Positions 44,862-54,472 are shown, counted from the stretch's first letter. The stretch: 64,000 nt of DNA from Paraburkholderia sejongensis (GCF_020880815.1 NZ_JAJITD010000020.1:62001-126000), one strand, 5' to 3'. The notes: generated from the letters alone by a model not told the origin. A program made the numbers and translations.

Positions 44862-47797
44862 CCGTCCCACGCTCCACCCTGCGCCTCCAGTTCCATCGAG
44901 GCTTCACGTTCGACGACGCCGCGCGACGCGTCGAGTACTTCGCCGCGCTCGGTATCAGCCATCTGTACGCATCGCCTGTCACGACCGCCGAGCCCGGTTC
45001 GCAGCACGGCTACGACACCGTCGACTACACCCAGGTCAGCGCCGAATGCGGCGGCGAGGCGGGGCTGCAACGCCTCGTCGAAAAACTGCGCGCGCACGGC
45101 ATGGGACTGATCGTCGATATCGTGCCGAACCATATGGGCGTCGGCGGTTCGAGCAACGCGTGGTGGCTCGACATTCTCGAGTGGGGGCGGCACAGCCCGT
45201 ACGCGCGCCACTTCGACGTCGACTGGCACTCGCCCGATCCGGCGTTGCGCGGCAAGGTGCTGTTGCCGACGCTCGGCGCGCAGTACGGCGACGAACTCGC
45301 GGCGGGCCGCATCGCGCTGCGTTTCGCGGCCGACAGCGGGCGCTTTCTGATCGGCTACGGGCCGCACGTGTTTCCGGTCTGCCCGGTCGATTACCCGGCG
45401 ATCCTGCAAAGCGCGGACCGCGCCGATCTGAGCGCGCTCGCCGCGCGCTTCCAGGGGCTGACGACCCAGCCCGCCGATCAACCGCGCGCCGCCGAGGCGC
45501 GCGATGCGCTGCGCGAGTTCGTCGCGCGCGAAGGCGAGTCGGCGCTCGAGTTCGTGCTGGAAACGTATGCGCCCGAGGATCCGGTCACGCGCGACCGCCT
45601 GCATCGGCTGCTCGAGAAGCAGCACTTCCGGCTCGCATGGTGGCGCACCGCATCGGACGAAGTGAACTGGCGGCGCTTCTTCGACATCTCGACGCTCGCC
45701 GCCGTGCGGGTCGAGCGGCCCGAGGTTTTCGAGGCCGTGCACGCGCTGATCTTCCGGCTGTATCGCGACGGACTCGTCGACGGCTTGCGCATCGATCACA
45801 TCGACGGCCTCGCCGAGCCGCGCGAATACACGCAGCGTTTGCGGCAGCGGCTCACCGAGCTGCGCGAGACCACGCCCTATGTCGTCGTCGAAAAGATTCT
45901 CGGCCGCGGCGAGGCGTTGCGCGACGACTGGCCCGTCGACGGCACGACCGGCTACGACTTCATGAACGACGTCGGCGCGCTGCTGCACGATCCGGCCGGC
46001 GCGGAGCCGCTCGCGCGCACGTGGAGCGAGCTGACCGGCCGCAGCCCGCGGTTCGCCGACGAGGCGCTCGACGCGCGGCGCAAGATCCTCGCCGAGAATC
46101 TGACCGCGGAACTCGATCGCGCCGCGCGTGCGCTGCACCGGATCGCGCGCGATTCGTTGACGACGCGCGATTTCACCTACCCGACGCTGCGTCGCGTGCT
46201 GACCGAGCTGGTCGTGCATTTTCCGGTGTACCGGATGTACCCGCAGAGCGCGGTGCGCAGCGCGGCCGATAACGTCTACTTCGACGTCGCGCTGGCCGGC
46301 GCGCGCGCGACGCTGCCGCGCTCCGATCATGCGGCGCTGGAGCGCGTGAACGCGTGGCTCGGCGGCAGCGCGGAAGAGCCGCCGCCTGCGCGCACGGGCG
46401 CGCCCGCCGGCGCCGGTTCCAGCGGCGCGACCGGCGCCGCGCAAGCACAGCCGCAAGGACCGAACGCCGGACCGCCGTCGCATGTGAACTCGGCGCGGCG
46501 CAATGCGCAGGCGCTGTTCTCGCAACTGAGCGCGCCGCTCGCCGCGAAGGCGATCGAGGACACCGCGTGTTATCGCTATGGCCGGCTGCTGTCGCGCAAC
46601 GAAGTCGGCGCGGACCCGGGCGAGTTCGCGCTGTCCGTCGAGCAGTTTCATGCCGGCAATCAGGAGCGCGCGCAGCGCTTTCCGCACGCGCTGCTGGCGA
46701 CTGCCACGCACGATCACAAGCGCGGCGAAGACGTGCGCGCGCGGCTCGCGGTGCTCAGCGAAATCGCCGACGAATGGAGCGCGACGCTGCGCGCGTGGTC
46801 TACGTTGAATGCGCCGCAACGGCGCGCGCTCGACGGCACGCCGGTCAACAGCGTCAGTCAGGACAAGAGCGATGCGTGGGCGCCCGGCCCCGCGGCCGAG
46901 GCGATGCTGTATCAGACGCTGGTCGGCTGCTGGCCGCCACAATTGCGCCCCGACGACGATGCCGGTGTGAAGGAGCTGGCCGAGCGCGTCGCCCAATGGC
47001 AGTTGAAGGCGCTGCGCGAAGCAAAGCTGCATACGAGCTGGCTCGCACCCGATGAAGCGTACGAGGCCGGCTGCCGCGAGTTTCTGTTCGACATCCTGGC
47101 GCCGCAGCGGCGCGACGGGTTCCTGAAGGAGCTGGCGGCGTTCGTCGAACGCATCGGCCGGGCGGGCGCGCTCAACAGTTTGCAGCAGACGGTGTTGCGG
47201 CTTACCTCGCCAGGGATTCCTGATCTTTATCAGGGCACGGAGTTGTGGGACTTCAGCCTCGTCGATCCGGACAACCGGCGGCCGGTCGATTTCGCGCAAC
47301 GGGAAGCATGGCTTGCGCCGACGCAAACGCCGCCGTCGGAGTTTCTGGCCGACTGGCGCGACGGACGCGTGAAGCTCGCGATGATTCAACGCGTGCTTGC
47401 GTTGCGCACGCATCTGCCGGAGCTGCTGAGTCAGGGGGCGTATCTGCCGCTCGCGGTGCGGGGCAAGCATGCGGCGAGCGTGATTGCGTTCGCCCGGCGA
47501 CATGGGAATGCGTGGGCGGTGGTGGTCGCGAGCCGGTTGGCGGCGCGGTTGTTGGGTGTGGATGAGGCGAGCGGCGATGCCGCGGCTCCCGGCACTCAAG
47601 CGGATTTGCCGCTAGTCGACCCCGCGCGCTGGGAAGACACCGCAGTCGAAATGCCGGCCGACCTGTCGGCGCGCGCGTTGTTCGACTGGCTCAGTCCAGC
47701 CGCGCCGAAAGTCGACGACGGCCTGCTGTATCTGCGCGACGCGCTCACCGTGATGCCGGTGGCGGTGCTGGTGGAGGATGGCGTGCCGAGGAGTTGA
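44858..47797 (+). CDS. treY: Malto-oligosyltrehalose synthase
   Basis: Isomerises the reducing-end alpha-1,4 bond of maltooligosaccharide to alpha,alpha-1,1, creating a trehalosyl end for TreZ. The 979-residue chain begins STLRLQFHRGFTFDDAARRV and YFAALGISHLYASPV, the family start. It has the GH13_26 residues D313 (GLRIDHIDGL) and E345 (VVVEKILGRGE) plus the ATATHDHKRGEDVRARLAVL motif. An insertion of about 35 residues at roughly 505-545 is an Ala/Gly/Pro-rich linker absent from compact homologues. It overlaps malQ by 4 nt and is the last gene of the operon. Confidence 0.96.
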   Translation: MTVPRSTLRLQFHRGFTFDDAARRVEYFAALGISHLYASPVTTAEPGSQHGYDTVDYTQVSAECGGEAGLQRLVEKLRAHGMGLIVDIVPNHMGVGGSSNAWWLDILEWGRHSPYARHFDVDWHSPDPALRGKVLLPTLGAQYGDELAAGRIALRFAADSGRFLIGYGPHVFPVCPVDYPAILQSADRADLSALAARFQGLTTQPADQPRAAEARDALREFVAREGESALEFVLETYAPEDPVTRDRLHRLLEKQHFRLAWWRTASDEVNWRRFFDISTLAAVRVERPEVFEAVHALIFRLYRDGLVDGLRIDHIDGLAEPREYTQRLRQRLTELRETTPYVVVEKILGRGEALRDDWPVDGTTGYDFMNDVGALLHDPAGAEPLARTWSELTGRSPRFADEALDARRKILAENLTAELDRAARALHRIARDSLTTRDFTYPTLRRVLTELVVHFPVYRMYPQSAVRSAADNVYFDVALAGARATLPRSDHAALERVNAWLGGSAEEPPPARTGAPAGAGSSGATGAAQAQPQGPNAGPPSHVNSARRNAQALFSQLSAPLAAKAIEDTACYRYGRLLSRNEVGADPGEFALSVEQFHAGNQERAQRFPHALLATATHDHKRGEDVRARLAVLSEIADEWSATLRAWSTLNAPQRRALDGTPVNSVSQDKSDAWAPGPAAEAMLYQTLVGCWPPQLRPDDDAGVKELAERVAQWQLKALREAKLHTSWLAPDEAYEAGCREFLFDILAPQRRDGFLKELAAFVERIGRAGALNSLQQTVLRLTSPGIPDLYQGTELWDFSLVDPDNRRPVDFAQREAWLAPTQTPPSEFLADWRDGRVKLAMIQRVLALRTHLPELLSQGAYLPLAVRGKHAASVIAFARRHGNAWAVVVASRLAARLLGVDEASGDAAAPGTQADLPLVDPARWEDTAVEMPADLSARALFDWLSPAAPKVDDGLLYLRDALTVMPVAVLVEDGVPRS

Positions 47798-47809
47798 CGC
47801 TGGGGCAGC

Positions 47810-47838
47810 GGCGGCGCGCGGTTCAGCGCCGCGCCGCC
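47810..47838. terminator. GC hairpin between convergent treY and CorC-type genes
   Basis: GGCGGCGCG (47810-47818) and CGCGCCGCC (47830-47838) form a 9-bp perfect stem with an 11-nt loop in the 54-nt gap between the two convergent genes. No T-tract is present on either side, so it would act, if at all, as a weak or Rho-assisted bidirectional terminator. Confidence 0.4.
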
Positions 47839-47851
47839 CGTCAACCGCCCA

Positions 47852-49195
47852 TCAACCGCCCTCGTCGTCGAACACCTTCGGGTACACGCGCACCAGCACG
47901 ATGCGTGGCCCCTTCATTTTCTTGACCACGACGTCGAAATCTTCGAACTCGATCCGCTGCCCTTCGCTCGGCAGATCGTTGAGCGCCTGGATCACGAGGC
48001 CGCCGACCGATTCGGCCTGCCCTTCGTCGATATCGATCCCGAGCGCGCGTTCCAGCGACACCACCGGCAAGCTGCCCTTGCCCATCAGCGTGCCGTCGTC
48101 CATCCGGGTCCAGTCGGCGTCGCCCTGGCGGAATTCGTCGTGGATCTGGCCGACCAGCGCGCCGAGCAGATTGTCGAGCGTGAGGAAACCGATCGGCTTC
48201 TCGTTCTTGTGACCGACCAGCGCGAAATGCGGCGCGCCCTTGCGAAAGCGCCGGAACAGTTCGAGCGCCGGCATTTCCGGCTTCACGTACTGCACCGGGC
48301 GCACGTAGCGCGACAGGTCGTCGAGCGTGCTGCCGGCGTGACGCGCGAGCAGCAAATCTTTCAGATGGATCATGCCGGCGACCCGCTCGCCCGATGCATC
48401 CTCGAACAGCGGATAGCGGCTGAAGCGATGCCGCGCGACCACCTGCATGTTGTCGCGCAGCGGCAGATCGCGGCGCAGTCCGACCATCTCGTACGACGGC
48501 CGCATCAGGTCCGACACCGTCATGCGCGAGAAGTCGAGCGAGTGCGCGATCGTATTCCATTCGTCCTGGCTGTACGCACCGGCGGGCGAGCCGAGTTCGC
48601 TCACGACATTGGTGCGGCGGCCACGCAGGATCAGCTTCAGTTCGTCGGTCGAGTAATGCGAGTCGTGGCCGTGATCGGCGTCGAGCCCGGCGGCCTTCAG
48701 CACCGTGTTGGCGCTCGTGTTGAGCACCCAGATGGCCGGATACATGGCCCAGTAGAACGCGTACAGCGGCATCGCGGCCCACAGCGAAATCTTCTCCGCC
48801 TCGCGGATCGCGAGCGACTTCGGCGCAAGTTCGCCGACCACGATATGCAGGAACGAGATGCACGAGAACGCGAAGAACAGCGAGATGCCGTGGATCAGCT
48901 GAGCCGATTCGACGCCGAGCAGACCGAACAGCGGCGTCAGCAATTGCGCGAACGCCGGTTCGCCGATCCAGCCCAGGCCCAGCGAAGCGAGCGTGATGCC
49001 GAGCTGACACGCGGACAGGTAGGCGTCGAGCTGGCCGTGGACCTTCGCGAGCAGACGGCCGCGCATGCCGTGCTGGGTCGCGAGGCTGTGCACGCGAGTC
49101 TGCCGCAGTTTGACGAGCCCGAATTCGGCGGCGACGAAAAAACCGTTGAGAGCAACGAGAAACAATGCACCGATAAGGGCGACAACCTGGATCAA
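47852..49195 (-). CDS. HlyC/CorC (DUF21-CBS) membrane transporter-type protein
   Basis: A 447-residue inner-membrane protein. Residues about 1-190 are the DUF21/CNNM transmembrane domain (LNGFFVAAEFGLVKLRQTRV, then GELAPKSLAIREAEKIS), followed by two CBS repeats (VSDLMRPSYEMV and PALELFRRFRKGAPHFALVG) and a C-terminal CorC_HlyC domain. Homologues are associated with Mg2+/Co2+ efflux or regulation and are often misnamed haemolysins. No ATG opens the frame; the TTG at 49193-49195 has GGAG 8 nt upstream and is chosen over a TTG 7 codons earlier. It converges on treY. Confidence 0.85.
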   Translation of the reverse strand: MIQVVALIGALFLVALNGFFVAAEFGLVKLRQTRVHSLATQHGMRGRLLAKVHGQLDAYLSACQLGITLASLGLGWIGEPAFAQLLTPLFGLLGVESAQLIHGISLFFAFSCISFLHIVVGELAPKSLAIREAEKISLWAAMPLYAFYWAMYPAIWVLNTSANTVLKAAGLDADHGHDSHYSTDELKLILRGRRTNVVSELGSPAGAYSQDEWNTIAHSLDFSRMTVSDLMRPSYEMVGLRRDLPLRDNMQVVARHRFSRYPLFEDASGERVAGMIHLKDLLLARHAGSTLDDLSRYVRPVQYVKPEMPALELFRRFRKGAPHFALVGHKNEKPIGFLTLDNLLGALVGQIHDEFRQGDADWTRMDDGTLMGKGSLPVVSLERALGIDIDEGQAESVGGLVIQALNDLPSEGQRIEFEDFDVVVKKMKGPRIVLVRVYPKVFDDEGG

Positions 49196-49297
49196 AGCGA
49201 CGGGCTCCGGCAACAAAAGTTGTCAGTATAGAGGCTGAAAGCTGACTGAAACGTTAATCGCGCTCAACCGCGTCGACGAGCCTTCGCACGACGACGC

Positions 49298-50113
49298 TCA
49301 TCTCGGCGCGCTCGCGCTCAGCGGCACGCGCAGCGCGAGCGTGGCCGGCGAGCCGTCGCCGGCTTCACCCGCGTCGCTCTGTTCGAAGCCGCCGCCGTGC
49401 GCCTCGGTCACGCGCTTGCAGAGCGCGAATACCCATGCGATCCGCTTCGCCTCGCGCGGCTCGCCGGCCTGTTTGCGCGCGAACGCTTCGAGCAGATGCG
49501 GCAACGCCGGGTCGTTCAGCGTGGCCTCGTTCGGCGTGTAGGTGACGCTCGCGTGCCAGGTGCCCGGATCCGCACGCGTGCTGAGCACGACCTCGGCGCC
49601 CTGCGCGCTCGCTTCGACGGCGAACGCCAACATCAGCCAGAGCGCGGCGGCCAGACGCTCGCGATCGCCGTTCAGCTGTTCGGTCGCGAGTTGCGAGTCG
49701 AGCCGCACTTCGACACCGCGCGCGCGGGCGAGACCGGCGCGCACTTCCTCGGCGGTTTCGACGAGCAGCGGATGCAGCGGGAACGGCTCATACACGAGCG
49801 CGAGCGCCTTGGTTTCGGCGCGCGTCGCATCGACGATCGTCTCGAGCAGCTTCACCTGCTGATCGACACCGCTGCGAATGCCGGCGATCGCGCGTTGCGA
49901 GTTGGGATCGTTCGCATCGAGCTTGCGTTCGAGCACGTAGGCCCAGCTATGGATCGCATTCAGCGGACCGCGCAGGTCGTGCGACACCAGCGACAACACG
50001 TGATCACGCATGAACAACGCAGTTTCGGCGCGCAGATGCGCGCTGCGTTCGGAGATGGCGAAGCCGGCAGTTGCCGGCTGTGCGCCCGCAGTGCCGGTTG
50101 GAGACGTTGTCAC
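49298..50113 (-). CDS. Histidine-kinase-like protein with degenerate ATPase domain
   Basis: A 271-residue cytoplasmic protein with a clear HisKA phospho-acceptor helix, VLSLVSHDLRGPLNAIHSWA (H about residue 45), but no membrane segment, PAS or HAMP domain. The C-terminal region aligns in position with the HATPase domain, yet the N-box lacks its asparagine (ALWLMLAFAVEASAQGAEV) and the DxGxG box is not found. It may therefore be phosphorylated in trans, or act as a phosphotransferase or allosteric partner. The start is GTG at 50111-50113 with GAGGG 7 nt upstream. No response-regulator gene is next to it. Confidence 0.7.
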   Translation of the reverse strand: MTTSPTGTAGAQPATAGFAISERSAHLRAETALFMRDHVLSLVSHDLRGPLNAIHSWAYVLERKLDANDPNSQRAIAGIRSGVDQQVKLLETIVDATRAETKALALVYEPFPLHPLLVETAEEVRAGLARARGVEVRLDSQLATEQLNGDRERLAAALWLMLAFAVEASAQGAEVVLSTRADPGTWHASVTYTPNEATLNDPALPHLLEAFARKQAGEPREAKRIAWVFALCKRVTEAHGGGFEQSDAGEAGDGSPATLALRVPLSASAPR

Positions 50114-50308
50114 GATCGAGCCCTCTCAGGCAGTGCTGGATGATGGAAGGAAGCCTCATTATAGGCAACTGATCCGGCCCGACCAGCACGGCCGGACGAT
50201 CAACGCCGCGCAATCCGCATGCCACGGCGGAACCCGGCGATGCGATGTCGACACGCATACAAACACGCCTACAATGTCGGTTTTACGTTTTGACTAAAGG
50301 AGCGACGC

Positions 50309-50650
50309 ATGTCGACTGTGACGACCGAATCCGGCCTGAAATATGAAGACCTCGTGGAAGGCACCGGCGCCGAGGCCGTGGCCGGCAAGACCGTGAGCGT
50401 GCACTACACGGGCTGGCTCACCGACGGCCAGAAGTTCGATTCGAGCAAGGACCGCAACGACCCGTTCGCGTTCGTGCTCGGCGGCGGCATGGTGATCAAG
50501 GGCTGGGACGAAGGTGTGCAAGGTATGAAGGTCGGCGGCAAGCGCAAGCTGACGATCCCGCCGCAACTCGGCTACGGCGTGCGCGGCGCGGGCGGCGTGA
50601 TTCCGCCGAATGCGACGCTCGTGTTCGAAGTCGAATTGCTCGAAGTCTGA
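50309..50650 (+). CDS. FKBP-type peptidyl-prolyl isomerase
   Basis: A 113-residue cytoplasmic prolyl cis-trans isomerase made of one minimal FKBP domain. The conserved segments VSVHYTGWLTDGQKFDSS, the FVLGGGMVIKGWDEGVQGMK block and GYGVRGAGGVIPPNATLVFE are complete, including the aromatic pocket residues. AAAGGAG lies just before the ATG. It helps protein folding; homologues bind FK506. It stands alone; the AraC gene follows 43 nt downstream and may be co-transcribed. Confidence 0.96.
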   Translation: MSTVTTESGLKYEDLVEGTGAEAVAGKTVSVHYTGWLTDGQKFDSSKDRNDPFAFVLGGGMVIKGWDEGVQGMKVGGKRKLTIPPQLGYGVRGAGGVIPPNATLVFEVELLEV

Positions 50651-50693
50651 GTCTGCTCGTCTCGAGCTTCTTCGGTTTTACGCAGCTGCTTTC

Positions 50694-51473
50694 ATGAGCC
50701 ACGCCGCCGTCACCGCCCCTAACGTCTCGCTACGCTGCTACGGCGCGATTGAGGCGTCGGACGTGCACGACTTTCACCAGGTCGTGCTGGGGCTCGACGG
50801 CGCGATGGTGATGGCGGTGGACGGCGTCGCGCAACAGATCGACGCCGGCTCCGCGTGGCTGATTCCAGCCGGCGCGCGGCACGATTACGCGGGCGTCGGC
50901 ACCAACCGGCAGCTGGTGCTCGATTTGCCGGCCGCATCGCTGGCGGTGCCGGAGCGGCTGTTCGAGCGTGCCCGGGCCGTGAGCGTCGACGCATCGCTCG
51001 CGCAGCTCGTGCATCGGATCGCCGCTCATGCGACCGGCGACGAGCAACCCGCGGCCGGCGACAATCGCCGTTTCCACTGGGACGCCGCGGCCCGCCTCGG
51101 CGCCGCGCTGGTCGCCGATACGGGCGCGCTTGCCGGCACCCAGGCCGAGCGCGGCAGCCTCGATTTCGCGCGTATCGATCGCTGGCTGCGCGCGCATCTG
51201 TCCGAGCCGCTGCGGATCGCCGACCTCGCCGCGCATTGCGGCTTCGGCATGCGGCGCTTTCACCAGTTATTCATCGATGCGTTCGGCGAAACGCCGCATC
51301 GCTATTTGCAGCGGCTGCGGCTCGATACGTCGGTCACGCTGCTCGCTAACCCGCGCCTGTCGTTGACCGAGATCGCGCTCGAGATCGGCTTCGGCGATCA
51401 GAGCGCTTACACGCACGCGTTCACGCGGCGTTTTGGGCTCGCGCCCGGGCAGTGGCGCGCGTTGCGGCACTGA
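50694..51473 (+). CDS. AraC-family transcriptional regulator
   Basis: A 259-residue regulator. Residues about 1-110 form a cupin-like ligand domain (VHDFHQVVLGLDGAMVMAVD, then GSAWLIPAGARHDYAG). The last 100 residues are the double helix-turn-helix: PLRIADLAAHCGFGMRRFHQ, then the second HTH with LSLTEIALEIGFGDQSAYTH and AFTRRFGLAPGQWR. The ligand and target genes are unknown. The open frame begins upstream in the FKBP 3' end, but the ATG at 50694 gives a family-length N-terminus. It converges on metZ. Confidence 0.92.
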   Translation: MSHAAVTAPNVSLRCYGAIEASDVHDFHQVVLGLDGAMVMAVDGVAQQIDAGSAWLIPAGARHDYAGVGTNRQLVLDLPAASLAVPERLFERARAVSVDASLAQLVHRIAAHATGDEQPAAGDNRRFHWDAAARLGAALVADTGALAGTQAERGSLDFARIDRWLRAHLSEPLRIADLAAHCGFGMRRFHQLFIDAFGETPHRYLQRLRLDTSVTLLANPRLSLTEIALEIGFGDQSAYTHAFTRRFGLAPGQWRALRH

Positions 51474-51491
51474 GCGCGCTTGCCCGCCCGG

Positions 51492-52688
51492 TCAGCCTTG
51501 CAGACCGCGCTGCAAATCCGCGCGGATATCTCCAACGTGTTCCAGTCCCACCGCTAGCCGGATCAGGCCTTCGGTAATCCCCGCCGCCGCGCGCGCTTCC
51601 GGCGTGATACGGCCGTGCGTGGTGGTCGCCGGATGGGTGATCGTGGTGCGCGTGTCGCCGAGATTGCCGGTGATCGAGCAGATCTTCGTGCCGTCGATCA
51701 CACGCCAGGCATTCGCGCGCATCTGCTCGGGCGTGTCGCCCTTCAGCTCGAACGACAGAATCGCGCCGCCCGACTTCTGCTGACGCATCGCCAGTGCATG
51801 CTGCGGATGCGATTCGAGCCCCGGATAGAACACCCGCCCGACGGCCGGATGCGCTTCGAGCCAACGGGCAATTTCCAGCGCATTGGCCGACTGCTTTTCG
51901 ACCCGCAGCGATAGCGTTTCAAGTCCCTTCAGCAGCACCCACGCATTGAACGCGGACAGCGTCGGCCCCGCGCTGCGCACGAACGGGAACACCTGTTCGA
52001 TGATGATTTTCTTCGAGCCGACCAGCGCGCCGCCGAGCACGCGGCCCTGACCGTCGAGGAACTTGGTCGCCGAATGCATGACGATGTCCGCGCCGAGCTT
52101 CAGCGGTTGCTGCAATGCCGGGCTGCAGAAACAGTTGTCGACTACGAACAGCGCATTCGCCGCCCTGGCGATCCCGCTTATCGCTTCGATGTCCGAAACC
52201 TCGGTCAGCGGGTTCGACGGCGTCTCCAGAAAAAACATCTTCGTCTCCGGACGCACCGCGCGTTGCCAGGCGTCCAGATCGGACGGATCGACGAACGTGG
52301 TGGTGATGCCGAAGCGGCTGAAGATCTGCGAGAACATTCCGAGCGTCGAGCCGAACAGCGCCCGCGAACTGACCAGATGATCGCCCGCCTGCAACGTCGA
52401 CATCACGACCGACATGATCGCGGCCATCCCCGATGCGGTCGCGATGCAGGCCTCGCCGCCTTCGAGCGCGGCCAGCCGGTCCTGGAACATCGCGACCGTC
52501 GGGTTCGAGAAGCGCGAGTAGGTGAAATAGTCTTCGGAGTTTTTGAAGCGCTCGGCAGCTTCGGCGGCGCTCGCGAACACGAAGCTCGAAGTCAGGAAAA
52601 TCGCTTCGGAGTGCTCGTTGAAGTCGCTGCGCGCGGTGCCGGCGCGCACGGCCAGGGTGTCGAAGTCGAAGTTCGGGGAGTCGTCCAT
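51492..52688 (-). CDS. metZ: O-succinylhomoserine sulfhydrylase
   Basis: A PLP enzyme that makes homocysteine from O-succinylhomoserine and sulfide in methionine biosynthesis. The 398 residues belong to the Cys/Met metabolism family. The PLP lysine lies in HSATKFLDGQGRVLGGA, the phosphate site is in TASGMAAIM, and SRFSNPTVAMFQDRLAALEG is the substrate loop. GAGG stands 7 nt before the ATG at 52686-52688. The purF terminator separates it from the upstream block, so it has its own promoter or relies on read-through. The name MetZ rather than MetB or MetY is from overall resemblance. Confidence 0.93.
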   Translation of the reverse strand: MDDSPNFDFDTLAVRAGTARSDFNEHSEAIFLTSSFVFASAAEAAERFKNSEDYFTYSRFSNPTVAMFQDRLAALEGGEACIATASGMAAIMSVVMSTLQAGDHLVSSRALFGSTLGMFSQIFSRFGITTTFVDPSDLDAWQRAVRPETKMFFLETPSNPLTEVSDIEAISGIARAANALFVVDNCFCSPALQQPLKLGADIVMHSATKFLDGQGRVLGGALVGSKKIIIEQVFPFVRSAGPTLSAFNAWVLLKGLETLSLRVEKQSANALEIARWLEAHPAVGRVFYPGLESHPQHALAMRQQKSGGAILSFELKGDTPEQMRANAWRVIDGTKICSITGNLGDTRTTITHPATTTHGRITPEARAAAGITEGLIRLAVGLEHVGDIRADLQRGLQG

Positions 52689-52763
52689 GCTGGTCCTCGT
52701 TACCGCCAGGGTTCGGCTGCCGCATGCAACGACGCGTGACGACGCGCTGCGCACGACAGATGC

Positions 52764-52799
52764 AAAAAAGCCCGCTTCTGCGTCGGCAGAAGCGGGCTT
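52764..52799 (-). terminator. Strong intrinsic terminator after purF
   Basis: Two 14-nt arms (AAGCCCGCTTCTGC and its exact complement) surround a 4-nt loop. Read on the minus strand the stem is followed by six T residues. It ends the truA-to-purF transcript, 37 nt after the purF stop codon and before metZ. Confidence 0.9.
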
Positions 52800-52836
52800 C
52801 GGGTGTGCAGAGCTTACGCTCGCGTCGAGCTACGTG

Positions 52837-54384
52837 TCAGCCCACCGACAGTTGCAGATGCAGCTGCGAGCGGGCCGGGCCGCCGTCGAGCGCTTCACTC
52901 GCGGCGTCGCGGTCCGACTGCGACGACGGCGCCAGACGCGCGCTTTCGATACGGTCGAGGTACTCGGTCGTGATATCGCCGGTCACGTAGTTGCCGTCGA
53001 AGCACGACGCCTCGAACTCCTTGAGCGCCGGGTTGATGTCGCGAACCGCCTGCTTCAGCGCATCGACGTCCTGGTACACGAGGTGATCCGCGCCGATCAT
53101 GCGCGCGACTTCGTCGTCCGAACGGCCGTGCGCAACCAGTTCGCCGCGCGTCGGCATATCGATACCGTAGACGTTCGGGAATTTCACCGGCGGCGCCGCC
53201 GACGCGAAAATCACCTTGTTTGCGCCCGCATCGCGCGCCATCTGCACGATTTCGTGCGAGGTGGTGCCGCGCACGATCGAGTCGTCGACGATCAGCACGT
53301 TCTTGCCCTTGAACTCGATGTTCATCGCGTTCAGCTTCTGGCGCACCGACTTCTTGCGCACCGCCTGGCCCGGCATGATGAAGGTGCGGCCCACGTAGCG
53401 GTTCTTGAAGAAGCCCTCGCGATACTCGACGCCGAGCTTCTTCGCGACCTGCATCGCGGCCGGGCGCGACGAATCGGGAATCGGCATCACGACGTCGATC
53501 GCGACGTCCGGCAGTTCGCGGCGGACTTTCTCGGCGAGGTAGTCGCCCATGCGCAGACGCACGTTGTAGACCGGCACGCCGTCGAGCACCGAGTCCGGAC
53601 GCGCCAGATACACGAGTTCGAAAATGCACGGGTTCAGGCTCGGCGCACTCGCGCACTGCTGCGAATGCAACTGGCCTTCCGCGTCGATAAAGATGGCTTC
53701 GCCCGGCAGCACGTCGCGCACGAATTCAAACCCGATACCTTCGATCGCCACCGATTCCGACGCCACCATCCACTCGACGCCGTCAGCCGTTTCCTGCTTG
53801 CCGAGGCACAGCGGGCGGATGCCGAACGGGTCGCGCACCGCGAGCATCCCGTAGCCGGCGATCAGCGCGACGATCGCGTACGAGCCGCGCACCCGCCGAT
53901 GCACGCCCGACACCGCCTTGAACAGCGCCGCCGGGTCGAGTTGCAGGCCCGAGCTCGCCAGCTGCAGTTCGTGCGCGAACACGTTGAGCAGCACTTCGGT
54001 GTCGGAGTTGGTGTTCACATGACGACGATCGATGCGGAACATCTCGTCTTTCAGCTGCTGCCAGTTGGTCAGATTGCCGTTGTGCGCGAGGATGATGCCG
54101 AACGGCGCGTTCACGTAGAACGGCTGGGCTTCTTCTTCACTCGACGCCGAACCGGCGGTCGGGTAACGCACCTGGCCGATGCCGCTGGTGCCCGGCAGGC
54201 TGCGCATGTTGCGCGTGCGGAACACGTCGCGCACCATGCCGTTGGCCTTGTGCATGTGGAAATTGCTGCCGTTCGCGGTCGCGATGCCGGCGGCGTCCTG
54301 ACCGCGGTGCTGCAGCAGCAGCAGGCTGTCATAGATCAGCTGGTTGACCGGAGAGTGGGAAACTACGCCTACGATGCCGCACAT
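52837..54384 (-). CDS. purF: Amidophosphoribosyltransferase
   Basis: Commits PRPP and glutamine to 5-phosphoribosylamine, the first step of purine synthesis. The 515 residues have the N-terminal nucleophile Cys-2 directly after methionine (MCGIVGVVSHS) with no propeptide, as in E. coli. The class II glutaminase domain (NGNLTNWQQLKDE, AHNGN) is followed by the PRTase motif VLIVDDSIVRGTTSHEI, and GIDMPTRGELVA is conserved. cvpA lies upstream with an 88-nt gap, the same order as in E. coli. Confidence 0.98.
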   Translation of the reverse strand: MCGIVGVVSHSPVNQLIYDSLLLLQHRGQDAAGIATANGSNFHMHKANGMVRDVFRTRNMRSLPGTSGIGQVRYPTAGSASSEEEAQPFYVNAPFGIILAHNGNLTNWQQLKDEMFRIDRRHVNTNSDTEVLLNVFAHELQLASSGLQLDPAALFKAVSGVHRRVRGSYAIVALIAGYGMLAVRDPFGIRPLCLGKQETADGVEWMVASESVAIEGIGFEFVRDVLPGEAIFIDAEGQLHSQQCASAPSLNPCIFELVYLARPDSVLDGVPVYNVRLRMGDYLAEKVRRELPDVAIDVVMPIPDSSRPAAMQVAKKLGVEYREGFFKNRYVGRTFIMPGQAVRKKSVRQKLNAMNIEFKGKNVLIVDDSIVRGTTSHEIVQMARDAGANKVIFASAAPPVKFPNVYGIDMPTRGELVAHGRSDDEVARMIGADHLVYQDVDALKQAVRDINPALKEFEASCFDGNYVTGDITTEYLDRIESARLAPSSQSDRDAASEALDGGPARSQLHLQLSVG

Positions 54385-54472
54385 GGCATGTCCTTCAAAG
54401 GTACGAAATACGTGATGGCAACCGCTGCCTGGACCGCGTCCGCGCTATGAGGCGACGGCACGCGTTACGACG

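Noticed and set aside
44510..47599. Minus-strand open frame of 1029 codons opposite treY and malQ
   Set aside because: It is rich in Arg, His and Ala with no family resemblance, and mirrors the GC-rich third-position pattern of the overlapping treY gene. Similar antisense frames lie opposite glgB (35963-38254) and treZ (40297-42327).
47852..49195. Haemolysin gene
   Set aside because: The DUF21-CBS-CorC architecture indicates a membrane transporter or regulator; the haemolysin name is historical for this family.
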